64,000 bases of DNA from Lachnospiraceae bacterium. GTDB lineage: Bacteria; Bacillota_A; Clostridia; Lachnospirales; Lachnospiraceae. Shown here piece by piece: positions 1 to 8,380 of this stretch; position 1 is the first letter of the stretch; each line of letters opens with the position of its first letter. The translations under genes and the position numbers were made by a program. The notes beneath the pieces are model-generated. The model ran no database searches and was not told the DNA's origin. It saw only the letters and a program-made list of their open reading frames with translations. The stretch is from assembly GCA_028694115.1 (NCBI GenBank), contig JAQUUB010000005.1, forward strand, positions 28,087 to 92,086, in the 5' to 3' direction.

Positions 1-438
1 GTATGCAGAATAATCCGTACTATTGACACTTACTGTGATGTCTGCGTTGTAGGAACCCGGCTGCGCTGTCACTCCTTCTATTGGAATATTTATGGAATTC
101 AGCGTTCCAGTCACCACCTCATTCGGACTTACCGTGTCCTCTGATACGGCTTGATTCTCAGATACCAGTTTTTCCCCAGATACCGTCTCATTTTCTGAAA
201 CTGGTTCCCTGTCTGGTATTATCGTGTTTTCTGAAACCGGTTCCCTGTCTGGTATCGTTTCGTTTTCAGAAACCAGTTCACTGTCTGATATTATCTCATT
301 TTCTGAAGCCGTCTCCTCCTGTGGCATTTCAGAATCTTGTATCGATTCTGCAAAAGCAGGTATCTCCGTACTGCTTGTTGCCAGCATTACCACTGCTAAA
401 AATAATGCCAATCCTTTTTTTATTTTCTTTTTACGCAT
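1..438 (-). CDS. secreted repeat protein, N-terminal part (cut by window start)
   Basis: The reading frame runs from an ATG at 438, behind a strong GGAGGAG ribosome site, to the window edge without a stop, giving 146 residues. The N-terminus is a classical signal peptide: a run of Lys/Arg, a hydrophobic core LALFLAVVML and a likely cleavage site after AFA near residue 30. Residues 44-103 are five tandem 12-residue units of the type xSENexxxdrep, rich in Ser, Glu and Pro, resembling the flexible acidic stalk of an exported surface protein. After residue 110 the sequence turns to a more ordered stretch (GTLNSINIPIEG) that may begin a beta-sandwich domain. The rest lies outside the window, so function is unknown. 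It is the divergent-side neighbour of ftsH and separated from it by a terminator. Confidence 0.75.
   Translation of the reverse strand, partial: MRKKKIKKGLALFLAVVMLATSSTEIPAFAESIQDSEMPQEETASENEIISDSELVSENETIPDREPVSENTIIPDREPVSENETVSGEKLVSENQAVSEDTVSPNEVVTGTLNSINIPIEGVTAQPGSYNADITVSVNSTDYSAY
130..309 (-). repeat. five tandem 36-bp coding repeats
   Basis: Five in-frame 36-nucleotide units encode residues 44-103 of the secreted protein. Units 2 and 3 (VSENETIPDREP and VSENTIIPDREP) are nearly identical, including at DNA level (ttccctgtctggtat occurs twice), while the outer units have drifted. The pattern suggests recent unit duplication and possible length variation between strains. Confidence 0.8.
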
Positions 439-580
439 TTCTTCTCCTCCTTAAAAATGTTGAATGATAACAATCACTCACAAATTATATGAAAATAGCA
501 AACATAAAGTACATAGACTAGATTAAGATTCATTGGTAAAATCTTCATGTCTTTTATTTATACCACGCTGAGCGCACAGT

Positions 581-611
581 AAAAGAGACAGTCACGGCGA
601 CTGTCTCTTTT
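581..611 (-). terminator. rho-independent terminator after ftsH
   Basis: A perfect 13-bp inverted repeat (AAAAGAGACAGTC / GACTGTCTCTTTT) with a 5-nt loop sits 140 bp past the ftsH stop. The arm ends in TTTT on either strand. The gap 439-750 otherwise holds only the upstream region of the secreted-protein gene, with a possible -10 (TATAAT on the minus strand near 485-490); nothing coding is seen there. Confidence 0.8.
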
Positions 612-750
612 GGAGAAGGTATTTCTTTTCTTATGGGGTATAGTTGTTAAACTATATCATGTATTGGGGGGTACAAGAAAATGATAGCATTGTCCCCTCA
701 AATTGACAAGATGTACTATTAACAAAGTTTACAAAACGCCTAGTATTTTT

Positions 751-2574
751 TTATGCATTTTGCACAAACAGGCCTTCGAACTCTTCCCTCGTAATCTTTT
801 CTTTTTCTAACAAAAGTTTCGCACAGGATTCGAGAATATTCTTGTTTTTCTCTATGATTTCTGTGGCTTTCTGGTAGCAATCATTGATAATTGCCCTTAC
901 CTCTTCATCAATTTCTCCTGCTGTATTTTCACTGTGGGATCTGGAATGAGCGAGGTCACGTCCAATGAATACCTCATCATCATCTTCGCTGTAACATATC
1001 ATTCCAAGCTTCTTGCTCATACCATATTTCGTTACCATGTCTCTTGCAACCTTAGTCGCCTGTTTGATATCCTGGGAAGCGCCCGTTGTAATGTCATCAA
1101 AAATCATTTCTTCTGCAATACGTCCACCTAAGGAAACCATAATATTATCGAGCATCATTCCTCTGGTCATATGAACATCATCTTTTTCTGGAAGTGGCAT
1201 CGTATAGCCTAGAGCACCAGCTCCGGTTGGAATAATAGAAACCATATAGACAGGACCTACCCCTTCTAATACATGAAAGAGAATCGCATGTCCAGCTTCA
1301 TGATAAGCTGTAATCTTCTTATCCTTTTCTGTGATCACTTTGCTCTTCTTTTCCGCTCCAACACCTACTTTTATGAATGCATTTTTAATATCTTCCTGAA
1401 CTAAAAATTTACGATCCTGTTTAGCTGCATTGATTGCTGCTTCATTTAACAGATTCTCTAGATCCGCACCTGCAAGACCTGCAGTCGTCTGAGCAATATG
1501 CTCAAGATTTACATCATCTCCAAGAGGTTTATTCTTTGCATGAATTTCGAGGATCTCTTTTCTACCTTTTACGTCTGGTCTTCCTACGTATACTTTACGA
1601 TCAAATCGTCCTGGTCTTAAGATTGCAGGATCTAAAATATCCACACGGTTTGTTGCTGCCATAACAATAATGCCTTCATTGACACCAAAACCATCCATCT
1701 CGACTAACAGCTGGTTGAGAGTCTGTTCCCGTTCGTCATGTCCGCCACCCATACCGGTACCTCTACGTCTGGCTACTGCATCAATTTCATCAATAAATAC
1801 AATGCAAGGTGCATTCTTCTTTGCATCTAAAAACAAATCTCGAACACGGCTCGCTCCAACACCAACAAACATTTCTACAAAGTCAGAACCTGAAATACTA
1901 AAGAATGGCACTCCCGCCTCACCTGCTACCGCCTTGGCAAGTAACGTTTTACCGGTTCCTGGAGGTCCCTCTAAAAGTACTCCCTTGGGAATTCTTGCAC
2001 CAACATCAATATATTTTTTCGGATTTTTCAGGAAGTCTACGATTTCTTCTAAATCTTCCTTTTCCTCCTGAAGTCCTGCTACTTCTTTAAAAGTTACTTT
2101 TGTGTTACCCGTTGACATTTTCGCGCGGCTCTTTCCAAAGTTCATCATTTTGCCGCCGCCACCGCCACCGCTTGCCTGATTATTCATGATTAAAAAGATA
2201 AATAACACTGCACCTATTACAATAATACTTGGAAGCAGATATGTGATAAACCAGTTTTCCCTATGCACATCTTCCATCACATAATTAGGGAATTTATCTT
2301 GTAACATTGTTTCTGTTTCCGCAACATTTGCTACATATAGATTCTTGGTAGTTTTGTCTTTGAAGGTAACAGTCACAACTCCTGTAGGTGTTTCTGAATT
2401 CGGCTGAATCTCTACAGCCGCAATATTCCCGCCATCCAAATCTGACATAAACTGCCTATTATTATATTCTTCACTCATAACCCATTTATTTGTCATGGTG
2501 TAAATAATCAGAAATACGACACCTATCATTAACAAATAAATAACAATCCCTTTGTTGTTTTTGTTCAAATTCAT
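751..2574 (-). CDS. ftsH: ATP-dependent zinc metalloprotease FtsH
   Basis: Membrane-bound AAA+ protease that degrades misfolded and regulatory membrane proteins. The 607-residue protein has two transmembrane segments (about 10-27 and 108-131) flanking a small extracytoplasmic domain, a Gly-rich linker, Walker A GPPGTGKT (203-210), Walker B FIDEID (260-265), the second region of homology around 305-325, and the zinc-binding HEAGH at 425-429. Length is normal for Firmicutes. It is the last gene of the spoIIE-tilS-hpt-ftsH run, six bases after hpt, and is followed by a strong terminator. This order is the same as in Bacillus. Confidence 0.97.
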   Translation of the reverse strand: MNLNKNNKGIVIYLLMIGVVFLIIYTMTNKWVMSEEYNNRQFMSDLDGGNIAAVEIQPNSETPTGVVTVTFKDKTTKNLYVANVAETETMLQDKFPNYVMEDVHRENWFITYLLPSIIVIGAVLFIFLIMNNQASGGGGGGKMMNFGKSRAKMSTGNTKVTFKEVAGLQEEKEDLEEIVDFLKNPKKYIDVGARIPKGVLLEGPPGTGKTLLAKAVAGEAGVPFFSISGSDFVEMFVGVGASRVRDLFLDAKKNAPCIVFIDEIDAVARRRGTGMGGGHDEREQTLNQLLVEMDGFGVNEGIIVMAATNRVDILDPAILRPGRFDRKVYVGRPDVKGRKEILEIHAKNKPLGDDVNLEHIAQTTAGLAGADLENLLNEAAINAAKQDRKFLVQEDIKNAFIKVGVGAEKKSKVITEKDKKITAYHEAGHAILFHVLEGVGPVYMVSIIPTGAGALGYTMPLPEKDDVHMTRGMMLDNIMVSLGGRIAEEMIFDDITTGASQDIKQATKVARDMVTKYGMSKKLGMICYSEDDDEVFIGRDLAHSRSHSENTAGEIDEEVRAIINDCYQKATEIIEKNKNILESCAKLLLEKEKITREEFEGLFVQNA

Positions 2575-2580
2575 ATCCTC

Positions 2581-3105
2581 CTATTCGGGTTTGATAATTC
2601 CGACAAATGGGAGATTTCTATATTTCTGCGCATAATCAAGACCATATCCAACTACAAACTCATCTGGAATCACAAATCCTGTATAATCCACAGCTACATC
2701 AGCAACTCTTCTTTCCGGCTTATCAAGAAGTGTACAAAGAGCTACAGAAGCTGGATCTCTTTTCTTTAAGAGCTCAAGCAGGTAGCTTAATGTTCTTCCT
2801 GTGTCTACAATATCTTCTACTACAATTACATGCTTCCCACGGATTGGCTGATCCAAATCCTGTGTGATCTTTACTACTCCACTACTTTCTGTTTCATTTC
2901 CATAGCTGCTTACTTTCATAAATTCAAGTTCCACTGGAACTGTTATTCTTTTAGCGAGTTCACATGCAAAAAAGGTGGCGCCTTTTAAAACACAAATCAA
3001 CAGGACTTCCTGATTTTCATAATCCTTACTGATTTTGTCTCCGATCTCTTTGATCTTTGCATTTACCTCTTCTTCTGAATACATTACACTAATTCTGTCA
3101 CTCAT
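2581..3105 (-). CDS. hpt: hypoxanthine phosphoribosyltransferase
   Basis: Purine salvage enzyme that transfers phosphoribose from PRPP to hypoxanthine or guanine. The 174-residue protein has the PRPP-binding loop VVEDIVDTGRT (about 95-105) and the flexible-loop region around SSYGNETESSG. I chose the ATG at 3105 (MSDRISVMYS), which has an AGGAG site just upstream and overlaps the end of tilS by 8 bp. A longer open frame exists but runs deep into tilS. The tilS-hpt-ftsH order is conserved across Firmicutes. Confidence 0.95.
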   Translation of the reverse strand: MSDRISVMYSEEEVNAKIKEIGDKISKDYENQEVLLICVLKGATFFACELAKRITVPVELEFMKVSSYGNETESSGVVKITQDLDQPIRGKHVIVVEDIVDTGRTLSYLLELLKKRDPASVALCTLLDKPERRVADVAVDYTGFVIPDEFVVGYGLDYAQKYRNLPFVGIIKPE

Positions 3106-4492
3106 TCCTATTCTCCTTTTGTAGATGTTGTATTTCAACCTTCCACATTCTTTCTGTACGATCAGAAATCTTATATTCTTCACTTATACGATATCCAACA
3201 ATCCATAGAATATGATTACCCTCAGCAAAAAGAAAGATCTCATCTCTTTTTTCCAAAGGTATTTTATTATTAATGTAAAAGGTTTTTAACTTCTGTGTAC
3301 CAAGCGATTGATTGACGGCTATATAATCTCCCGTCTGCCTGGTCCGAATCACAATGTTATCCTTGATTTTATCATAATCAAAGCATTTCGTATAGGTTTC
3401 TTTGGGAATATCTAAATTTTTTGTATAAGGAACTATTTCTGTTTTTACAAGATATCCTCCTGGTAGCAAAATTTCCCCCTGGGTTGGTATTTTTAAATTT
3501 AATGAGGGTATTTCTTTCAATATCTCTTTGTTTTCTATTTCTAATAGAATTGTCTGATAGCTTTTCGTCGCATGAATTCCATAGGGGAAATCAAACTGCT
3601 TCCCTGATTGCATTCGCCCTAATTCTAGAACTTTTTTTAGGTGAACTGCGGTAATATCTTTCCATTTACCACTAAGTATCTGGAAGCACTTCCTAACTAC
3701 GTACATACTAATAATGATTTCCTCTTTTTCAAATAAATTACCATCAATCACTAATTTTTTATTATTTTCTATTTTCACATAGTTCGCAAATGCTTTTTCT
3801 GACACTCGCGTCATATAATTTTCTGTCTCTCTTAATAGTTCTGCTGTCTCACACATATGATGGACAGCTTTTTCATTTATCATGCATGCCTTGGGAATCA
3901 TTTCGTTGCGAATTCGATTTCTGGAATAATCATTTTGAGCATTCGTTGCATCCATTCGATAAGATATTTTGTGTTCGTGCAGGTATTGCTCGATCTCGTT
4001 TCTGGAAACACAAAGAAGCGGTCTGATAATCTGGTCTCTTACTGGTGCAATGCTTGAAAGTCCTTTGATTCCAGTTCCACGAAAGAGGTGGAACAGCATC
4101 GTCTCTGCCACATCGTTCTGGTGATGGGCTACCGCTATTTTATCTGGATTTTCGGCTAAGAATGCCTGATATCTGGCTGTTCTTCCAGCCTCCTCTACAG
4201 TCATGCCCCATTCTTTTGATAACATGGCACAGTCAACCGCTACTTCTTTAAAGGGGATTTCAAGTCCCTCACAGACGCTCTTTACAAAGGATGCGTCCTC
4301 CTTTGACTCCTGACCCCTGATTCCATGCTCTACATGCACTACGCGTAAATCCATCGGCAATGTCTTTCTGATTTCGCACAACACAAACAGGAGGCACATT
4401 GAATCTGCTCCTCCTGATACTCCTACGACAACACGGTCATTTTCCACTATCATATTGTGTTTCTCTATAAACTTACGTATTTTGGTAATCAT
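3098..4492 (-). CDS. tilS: tRNA(Ile)-lysidine synthetase
   Basis: Modifies C34 of the CAU-anticodon isoleucine tRNA to lysidine, switching it to AUA decoding. The 464-residue protein has the PP-loop ATP-pyrophosphatase signature SGGADS at 26-31, a following HVEHG segment, and a C-terminal TilS substrate-binding domain with the RTRQTGDYI segment. Its ATG directly abuts the spoIIE stop (TAAATG), implying translational coupling, and its 3' end overlaps hpt by 8 bp. Confidence 0.95.
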   Translation of the reverse strand: MITKIRKFIEKHNMIVENDRVVVGVSGGADSMCLLFVLCEIRKTLPMDLRVVHVEHGIRGQESKEDASFVKSVCEGLEIPFKEVAVDCAMLSKEWGMTVEEAGRTARYQAFLAENPDKIAVAHHQNDVAETMLFHLFRGTGIKGLSSIAPVRDQIIRPLLCVSRNEIEQYLHEHKISYRMDATNAQNDYSRNRIRNEMIPKACMINEKAVHHMCETAELLRETENYMTRVSEKAFANYVKIENNKKLVIDGNLFEKEEIIISMYVVRKCFQILSGKWKDITAVHLKKVLELGRMQSGKQFDFPYGIHATKSYQTILLEIENKEILKEIPSLNLKIPTQGEILLPGGYLVKTEIVPYTKNLDIPKETYTKCFDYDKIKDNIVIRTRQTGDYIAVNQSLGTQKLKTFYINNKIPLEKRDEIFLFAEGNHILWIVGYRISEEYKISDRTERMWKVEIQHLQKENRNE

Positions 4493-5698
4493 TTAATTTC
4501 TCCAGATGCCTGCAACCAGAATCGTCATATCATCCTTACAGGGTGTATCCACAGCAAGTGTAGCATATGTCAGGAGTTTTGATGCAATTTCTTTTGGATT
4601 GTTGGATTTGATTTTCTTTAGAGCCTTTGCGATTAAAAGCTCTGGAGCCTCTCCACCAATGCGATCTAGTACTCCGTCCGTAACCATTACTACAATATCA
4701 CCATCATATAGCTTTTTTCTCCCCTTGTCAAAATCAGGTTCATGAAAAATACCCAGAGGTAAACTTTCCGATTCTATAATCTCAACCTCACTTTCTCTTT
4801 TTATAAATGTGGTTGATGCACCCGCTTTTAAGTATGTAAGCATTCCAGTGTAAAGATTAATGCGGCAAATATCCAGAGTCGATATGATTTGATCTTCATT
4901 CCTTCCTATCATAGCGCCATTAATCATTAGAACTGCTGCCTCTGTATCAAAACCAGCTTCTAAAAATTGCTCCAATAATTCAATCACAATTTTACTTTCA
5001 TATGCTGCTGCCGGACCTGACCCCATACCATCCGAAAGGCTTAACGCAATTTGTCCGCGATTTATTTTTGCAACAGAAAAGGTGTCTCCTGATTCCTTTT
5101 CATTATCCTTTGTCGATTTTGCAAATCCAGTCAAAACCTGAAAAGCCGCCTCTTCCTCAAAGCAAATATCCATATACTCCTTATCAATCATGGATTTTGC
5201 ATGTAATGCCGGCACCATATTCTGTCCCAGGGCTTCTGAAATAATTTCTGCTGCCTCTCTTGAAGCAATCCGATTTCCCCATTCTGTTTTAATACGCATA
5301 TAGAGCTCCAGACGCCTGTCCTTATTTTCTATCATTAATAGATCTGTAGTAGCAAGTCCTTCTCTTTTTAGGGCTTTTATTATTTTATCTTCTTTTTTAC
5401 TTCCTACATCCTCTACGGTACATATTTCATCTGCCATCTCCGTAATAATTCTTGAAACCTCTAACAACTGGTCTGCTACAACCATTCGATTTTCCATCAT
5501 TCGACTATGCCAGAGTGCTTCTCTTCTTCGATTCCCTATCTCGGCAGGTACTTCCTTTCTTTCATTCCCATCTGACTGCCTGTCCGGCAAAAAATAGAAG
5601 CTTCTTGAAAGCCCTTCAAAAGACTTTGCATAAGCCATCAGCTTTTCTCTTCCTGGTCCTTTTAGTAACAATTCTCCTTTATTATTCTGTGGCTTCAT
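4493..5698 (-). CDS. spoIIE: SpoIIE-like PP2C phosphatase lacking the membrane domain
   Basis: SpoIIE dephosphorylates SpoIIAA and so releases sigma-F in the forespore. This protein is 401 residues; the family form is about 800, with some ten N-terminal membrane spans. Here residues 1-180 match the region just before the phosphatase (for example the stretch around ENRMVVADQL at 69-78), and 185-400 form the PP2C domain with SGDTFS (203-208), SDGMGSG (222-228), TDGVLD (340-345) and CKDD (387-390). No transmembrane segment is present. The start is supported by GGGAAGGGAG about 8 bp upstream. Only 281 bp separate it from divIC, and that gap holds a terminator and a Spo0A-type promoter, so the membrane half is absent rather than shifted out of frame. 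Gene order (divIC-spoIIE-tilS) is that of Bacillus. Confidence 0.88.
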   Translation of the reverse strand: MKPQNNKGELLLKGPGREKLMAYAKSFEGLSRSFYFLPDRQSDGNERKEVPAEIGNRRREALWHSRMMENRMVVADQLLEVSRIITEMADEICTVEDVGSKKEDKIIKALKREGLATTDLLMIENKDRRLELYMRIKTEWGNRIASREAAEIISEALGQNMVPALHAKSMIDKEYMDICFEEEAAFQVLTGFAKSTKDNEKESGDTFSVAKINRGQIALSLSDGMGSGPAAAYESKIVIELLEQFLEAGFDTEAAVLMINGAMIGRNEDQIISTLDICRINLYTGMLTYLKAGASTTFIKRESEVEIIESESLPLGIFHEPDFDKGRKKLYDGDIVVMVTDGVLDRIGGEAPELLIAKALKKIKSNNPKEIASKLLTYATLAVDTPCKDDMTILVAGIWRN

Positions 5699-5762
5699 GG
5701 CAAAACTCCCTTCCCACTCTAGAGGATTTCCATCCTTGAATGGTTACCCTCTTTGAAGGTGT

Positions 5763-5827
5763 ATTATAGGCTATGTATTGTGCAAGGAATGTCAAACTAC
5801 GGGGTTTTTATTAAAAACATTTCGACA
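5763..5827 (-). promoter_or_regulatory. Spo0A-type promoter of spoIIE
   Basis: On the minus strand TTGACA (5790-5795) and TATAAT (5763-5768) are separated by 21 bp, the abnormal spacing known from the Spo0A-activated sigma-A promoters of B. subtilis spoIIG and spoIIE. A perfect 0A box (TGTCGAA, 5821-5827) lies 25 bp upstream of the -35. A one-mismatch 0A box (TGTCAAA on the plus strand, 5790-5796) overlaps the -35 itself. The start site would fall near 5755, giving a leader of about 55 nt. Confidence 0.72.
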
Positions 5828-5861
5828 TCCTACTTCTCCTTTTTTCCTTATTCGCGAGCCT

Positions 5862-5884
5862 AAAAAAAGAACCCACCAGAGTTC
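5862..5884 (-). terminator. terminator after divIC
   Basis: On the minus strand GAACTC-TGGT-GGGTTC forms a 6-bp hairpin followed by seven T residues. It lies about 95 bp past the divIC stop and separates the divIC operon from spoIIE. Confidence 0.75.
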
Positions 5885-5979
5885 GTATCTTTCATTCCTT
5901 CACCTACTAAATCGTGATTGGAATAAGAATTCTTCTTGTGGATTCTTGTTCTTTTCTGTTACTTTCTATCAATCGATTT

Positions 5980-6282
5980 TTATTCTTCCTGTTTAAATAT
6001 GATTTCATCATCATACACAAGGCCTAGCTTATCCTTTGCAACTTCTTCGGCATACTTTTTTGTCTTTGTATATTTTTTAAGCTCTTTCAGCTCTTCTGCT
6101 CTATCATTTTGTTCTTCAATCTGTGTTCCTAAGGATGCTTCCTTGGCCATATAATCACTTTGCTTTTCTTTTAGCTGCAGACTATTAATAGAAATAACAG
6201 TAAGGAGCATGGCAACAACAATCGTAATGCTCATCATGGCTAATCTATTCTGCTTTTTTTTTCTGAATGTCACGCCTCTCAT
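5980..6282 (-). CDS. divIC: DivIC/FtsB-family septum formation initiator
   Basis: Small bitopic division protein of the DivIC/FtsB family, which bridges FtsL and FtsQ/DivIB at the septum. The 100-residue protein has a basic N-terminus (RKKKQNR), one transmembrane segment (about 16-34), a coiled-coil stretch rich in Glu/Lys (36-75) and the family-typical end region YAEEVAKDKLGLV. It overlaps the end of yabQ by 38 bp. Position between yabQ and spoIIE matches B. subtilis divIC. FtsB/FtsL-type assignments are hard to separate by sequence, so the symbol leans on synteny. Confidence 0.85.
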   Translation of the reverse strand: MRGVTFRKKKQNRLAMMSITIVVAMLLTVISINSLQLKEKQSDYMAKEASLGTQIEEQNDRAEELKELKKYTKTKKYAEEVAKDKLGLVYDDEIIFKQEE

Positions 6283-6613
6283 GTGCTTTCCCCCCAGCCT
6301 TATTCTTGCGTTTACATAATGCTATTTTACTCGGCTTTATGTTACCCGTCAACTTGTTTTTCACAACCATTCCAAGGATTGCTCCTCCAATGGAAAAAAA
6401 CCGGATGCTTCCATTACTTTCTTTTAAAAACATGTAAAAAACTACAAAACCAGTGATAATCCAAAAAGCAACATCTTCGATTGCTATAAATACATTATTA
6501 TGTGGAATTAATAAGCGAAGGAATCTAATTCCATCATAGCAGATTGTTATTCCCATTCCGAGCAGAAAAAAATGAACCAGCATGCGGGATTCTATCAAAA
6601 TATTCTGGCTCAT
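6245..6613 (-). CDS. yabQ: spore cortex protein YabQ
   Basis: YabQ is a mother-cell membrane protein needed for spore cortex formation. The 122-residue protein starts SQNILIESRMLVHFFLLG and shows about three hydrophobic segments (10-30, 45-62, 70-85), then a basic tail. The GxxxxxxYDxxRxxR-like stretch (GITICYDGIRFLRLL) is characteristic of the family. It sits between yabP and divIC exactly as in Bacillus and overlaps divIC. This implies a functional sporulation programme. Confidence 0.88.
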   Translation of the reverse strand: MSQNILIESRMLVHFFLLGMGITICYDGIRFLRLLIPHNNVFIAIEDVAFWIITGFVVFYMFLKESNGSIRFFSIGGAILGMVVKNKLTGNIKPSKIALCKRKNKAGGKAHERRDIQKKKAE

Positions 6614-6616
6614 AAT

Positions 6617-6904
6617 TTATTTAAACAATCTTCCAAAGAGAGATTCTTGTGATTTCCCATATGCACCGCTGTCAGAGTAAGTAAAGCTATCGATTTTTCC
6701 CGCTATATCTACTTCACCCTTTTCCAAAGTCAGCCTGTTCACATGCAGATCATTCCCCTTTATCATAAGCATTCCCTGATCTGTTTCTAATAAAATTGCA
6801 CCTAAGTCAAAAGATAGAACATCCACGATTCCACTTAGCGTACAGTTTTTTCTATTCGTTAATAGGAGCTTGTGAGCCCTTTGTTTGTTATTTACTTCTT
6901 CCAT
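6617..6904 (-). CDS. yabP: sporulation protein YabP
   Basis: YabP-family protein (95 residues), a small beta-rich protein of the spore-coat/YqfC-like family. Typical features are the early NRKNCTLSGIVDVLSFD segment, the ILLETDQGMLMIKGNDLHV strand pair and the closing region IAGKIDSFTYSD. It lies 3 bp upstream of yabQ in the same orientation. In Bacillus it is expressed in the mother cell; its exact biochemical role is unknown. Confidence 0.88.
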   Translation of the reverse strand: MEEVNNKQRAHKLLLTNRKNCTLSGIVDVLSFDLGAILLETDQGMLMIKGNDLHVNRLTLEKGEVDIAGKIDSFTYSDSGAYGKSQESLFGRLFK

Positions 6905-6970
6905 CTTATCCCTCCTGTTTTAAAGGAATTATCGCCTTTGTACATTATATGAGAGGGAATTTTTTTTATT

Positions 6971-7219
6971 CTATAAATAGCGGAAGAGTTCTTTTGCTTC
7001 TTCTTTTTTTACTGTTTCCTGTACGCAAAGTACCTCTACTTTTACGGGCTTGGTGCCAAAGGTAATCTCTATGATATCGCCTTCTTTTACATTTGCTCCT
7101 GCCTTTGCTGGCTTATCATTAATGAGTACTCTGCCTGCATCACAGGCATCATTCGCAACGGTTCTTCTTTTTATTAAACGGGAAACCTTTAAATATTTGT
7201 CTAATCTCATTCTCTTCAC
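6971..7219 (-). CDS. rqcP: S4-domain RNA-binding protein RqcP/YabO
   Basis: 82-residue protein consisting almost only of an S4 RNA-binding domain (MRLDKYLKVSRLIKRRTVA, then DKPAKAGANVKEGDIIEI). The Bacillus orthologue YabO/RqcP works with RqcH in alanine tailing of stalled nascent chains on the 50S subunit. Length and location before yabP fit that orthologue. The longer open frame begins MKRMRLDKY; the second Met (7210) is equally possible. Confidence 0.9.
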   Translation of the reverse strand: MKRMRLDKYLKVSRLIKRRTVANDACDAGRVLINDKPAKAGANVKEGDIIEITFGTKPVKVEVLCVQETVKKEEAKELFRYL

Positions 7220-7237
7220 CTTTCAAACATGAAATGA

Positions 7238-7278
7238 AGAAAACAGCCTGGATACCTTATGTATTCACGCTGTTTTCT
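7238..7278 (-). terminator. hairpin after hup
   Basis: A 10-bp inverted repeat (AGAAAACAGC / GCTGTTTTCT) whose loop region pairs further (GGATAC/GTATTC). It starts 27 bp past the hup stop. On the minus strand the 3' arm ends in TTTTCTTC, so it can act as a terminator or attenuator between hup and rqcP. Confidence 0.6.
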
Positions 7279-7304
7279 GAATGTTCCTTATTTAGATCTA
7301 AAAT

Positions 7305-7580
7305 CTAGTTATTTACAAGATCTTTTAAAGCTTTACCAGCTTTAAATTTAGGAGCCTTTGATGCAGGAATTTTCATAACTGCGCCGCTTTGAGGATTTCT
7401 TCCTTCTCTAGCTGCTCTTTTAGAAACTTCGAATGTACCAAATCCTACTAATTGGATTTTATCTTCTTTTTTTAACTGATCTGCTACTACATCTGTAAAA
7501 GCTTTTAAAGCCTTCTCTGCATCCTTCTTTGATAATCCTGACTGTTCAGCCATAGCTGCTACTAATTCTGTTTTGTTCAT
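7305..7580 (-). CDS. hup: HU-family DNA-binding protein
   Basis: Nucleoid-associated protein of 91 residues. It starts MNKTELVAAMAEQSGLSKKD and contains the DNA-binding beta-arm with the family signature GFGTFEVSKRAAREGRNPQ and the intercalating-proline region. I chose the ATG at 7580, which has a GAGGAG site just upstream; an upstream in-frame start (7601) would place the ribosome site inside the gene. It has its own sigma-A promoter. In Clostridia hup is often placed in this yab cluster. Confidence 0.95.
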   Translation of the reverse strand: MNKTELVAAMAEQSGLSKKDAEKALKAFTDVVADQLKKEDKIQLVGFGTFEVSKRAAREGRNPQSGAVMKIPASKAPKFKAGKALKDLVNN

Positions 7581-7644
7581 TATGAACTCCTCCTCTAACA
7601 TGAGTATTCTATTTTGGTAACGCTTTCTTAAACGTCTATCATTA

Positions 7645-7673
7645 TATATACGCGTTTATGCATCCTTTGTCAA
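7645..7673 (-). promoter_or_regulatory. sigma-A promoter of hup
   Basis: On the minus strand TTGACA (7668-7673) and TATATA (7645-7650) are separated by 17 bp, and the start site would lie about 60 bp upstream of the hup ATG. A perfect -35 with a near-consensus -10 fits strong constitutive expression. Confidence 0.7.
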
Positions 7674-7732
7674 GGAATATTTGCCTATTCTACGGCTTTT
7701 GTGACCATTTTTAATAGATTTTGTATGAAAGA

Positions 7733-7752
7733 ACATAGAAAAAATTCTATGT
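7733..7752 (-). terminator. weak hairpin after mazG
   Basis: An 8-bp inverted repeat (ACATAGAA / TTCTATGT) with a 4-nt loop lies 11 bp past the mazG stop. The following T-tract is poor (TTCTTTC), so termination is uncertain. Confidence 0.4.
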
Positions 7753-7763
7753 ATAATCTTACA

Positions 7764-8261
7764 TTATCTGGAATTCTTTCGTTTTAAAATCTTTTTTTCC
7801 CTGATAATTTTTAATTGTTCCATCATTTCATTGATGGAATCATTCATTTCCAGATCAATCCATTCTTTTCCTGCTTTTTCTTTCTTTTTAATTTCATCCC
7901 AATTTTTAAGAACCTCTCCACTATCAGAAACAGTCACATCTCCAAATACATGGGGGTGGCGTCGAATCATTTTTTCACTGATGTCAAAAATAATATCATT
8001 CATTGTAAAGAGTCCTTCTTCCTCTGCAATCTGGGCATGCATCACTACTTGTAACAATACATCTCCAAGCTCTTCTCTTAAATTTTCGGTATTTCCTGTT
8101 TTATCAAAGATATTAATTGCAGAAAGAACTTCTAAAGATTCCTCTGTCATACACATTTTAAGACTTTGATGTGTCTGCTCTCTGTCCCATGGACAACCAT
8201 CTTTGTCTCTTAATCTCTTTATTATTTCCCGAAAATCTTCAAAATCATACGTTTCTTTCAA
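7764..8261 (-). CDS. mazG: single-domain MazG nucleotide pyrophosphohydrolase
   Basis: MazG hydrolyses (d)NTPs to monophosphates and pyrophosphate. This 165-residue protein holds one MazG domain: KDGCPWDREQTHQSL near 20-34, the metal-binding EES.E (about 54-58) and EELGD (about 79-83), and RHPHVFGD near 116-123. E. coli MazG is about 260 residues with two such domains, and Bacillus YabN adds an N-terminal methylase-like domain, so this is a minimal form that stops soon after the first domain. The position before hup/yabO is the Bacillus one. It is divergent from the DHH gene. Confidence 0.9.
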   Translation of the reverse strand: MKETYDFEDFREIIKRLRDKDGCPWDREQTHQSLKMCMTEESLEVLSAINIFDKTGNTENLREELGDVLLQVVMHAQIAEEEGLFTMNDIIFDISEKMIRRHPHVFGDVTVSDSGEVLKNWDEIKKKEKAGKEWIDLEMNDSINEMMEQLKIIREKKILKRKNSR

Positions 8262-8380
8262 CTTTTATCCTCTTTTCTATAAAAATCTGGTCTCTTTTCT
8301 GTTTATTATAAGTCTTTGTGTTTATAATGTATATCATGTATACTAAAATCACTAAAATATTCAACCGTTAGGAGCAATCG

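Noticed and set aside
81..467. Plus-strand open frames opposite the secreted protein
   Set aside because: They mirror the repeat-coding minus strand. The minus frame has a signal peptide, a ribosome site and runs to the window edge.
3098..3183. Longer hpt start (200 residues)
   Set aside because: It would overlap tilS by 86 bp and add residues not found in the family; the inner ATG has a clear ribosome site.
5699..5979. Possible missing N-terminal half of spoIIE by frameshift
   Set aside because: The gap is only 281 bp, contains a terminator and a promoter, and no frame there encodes membrane spans; ten spans need about 1 kb.
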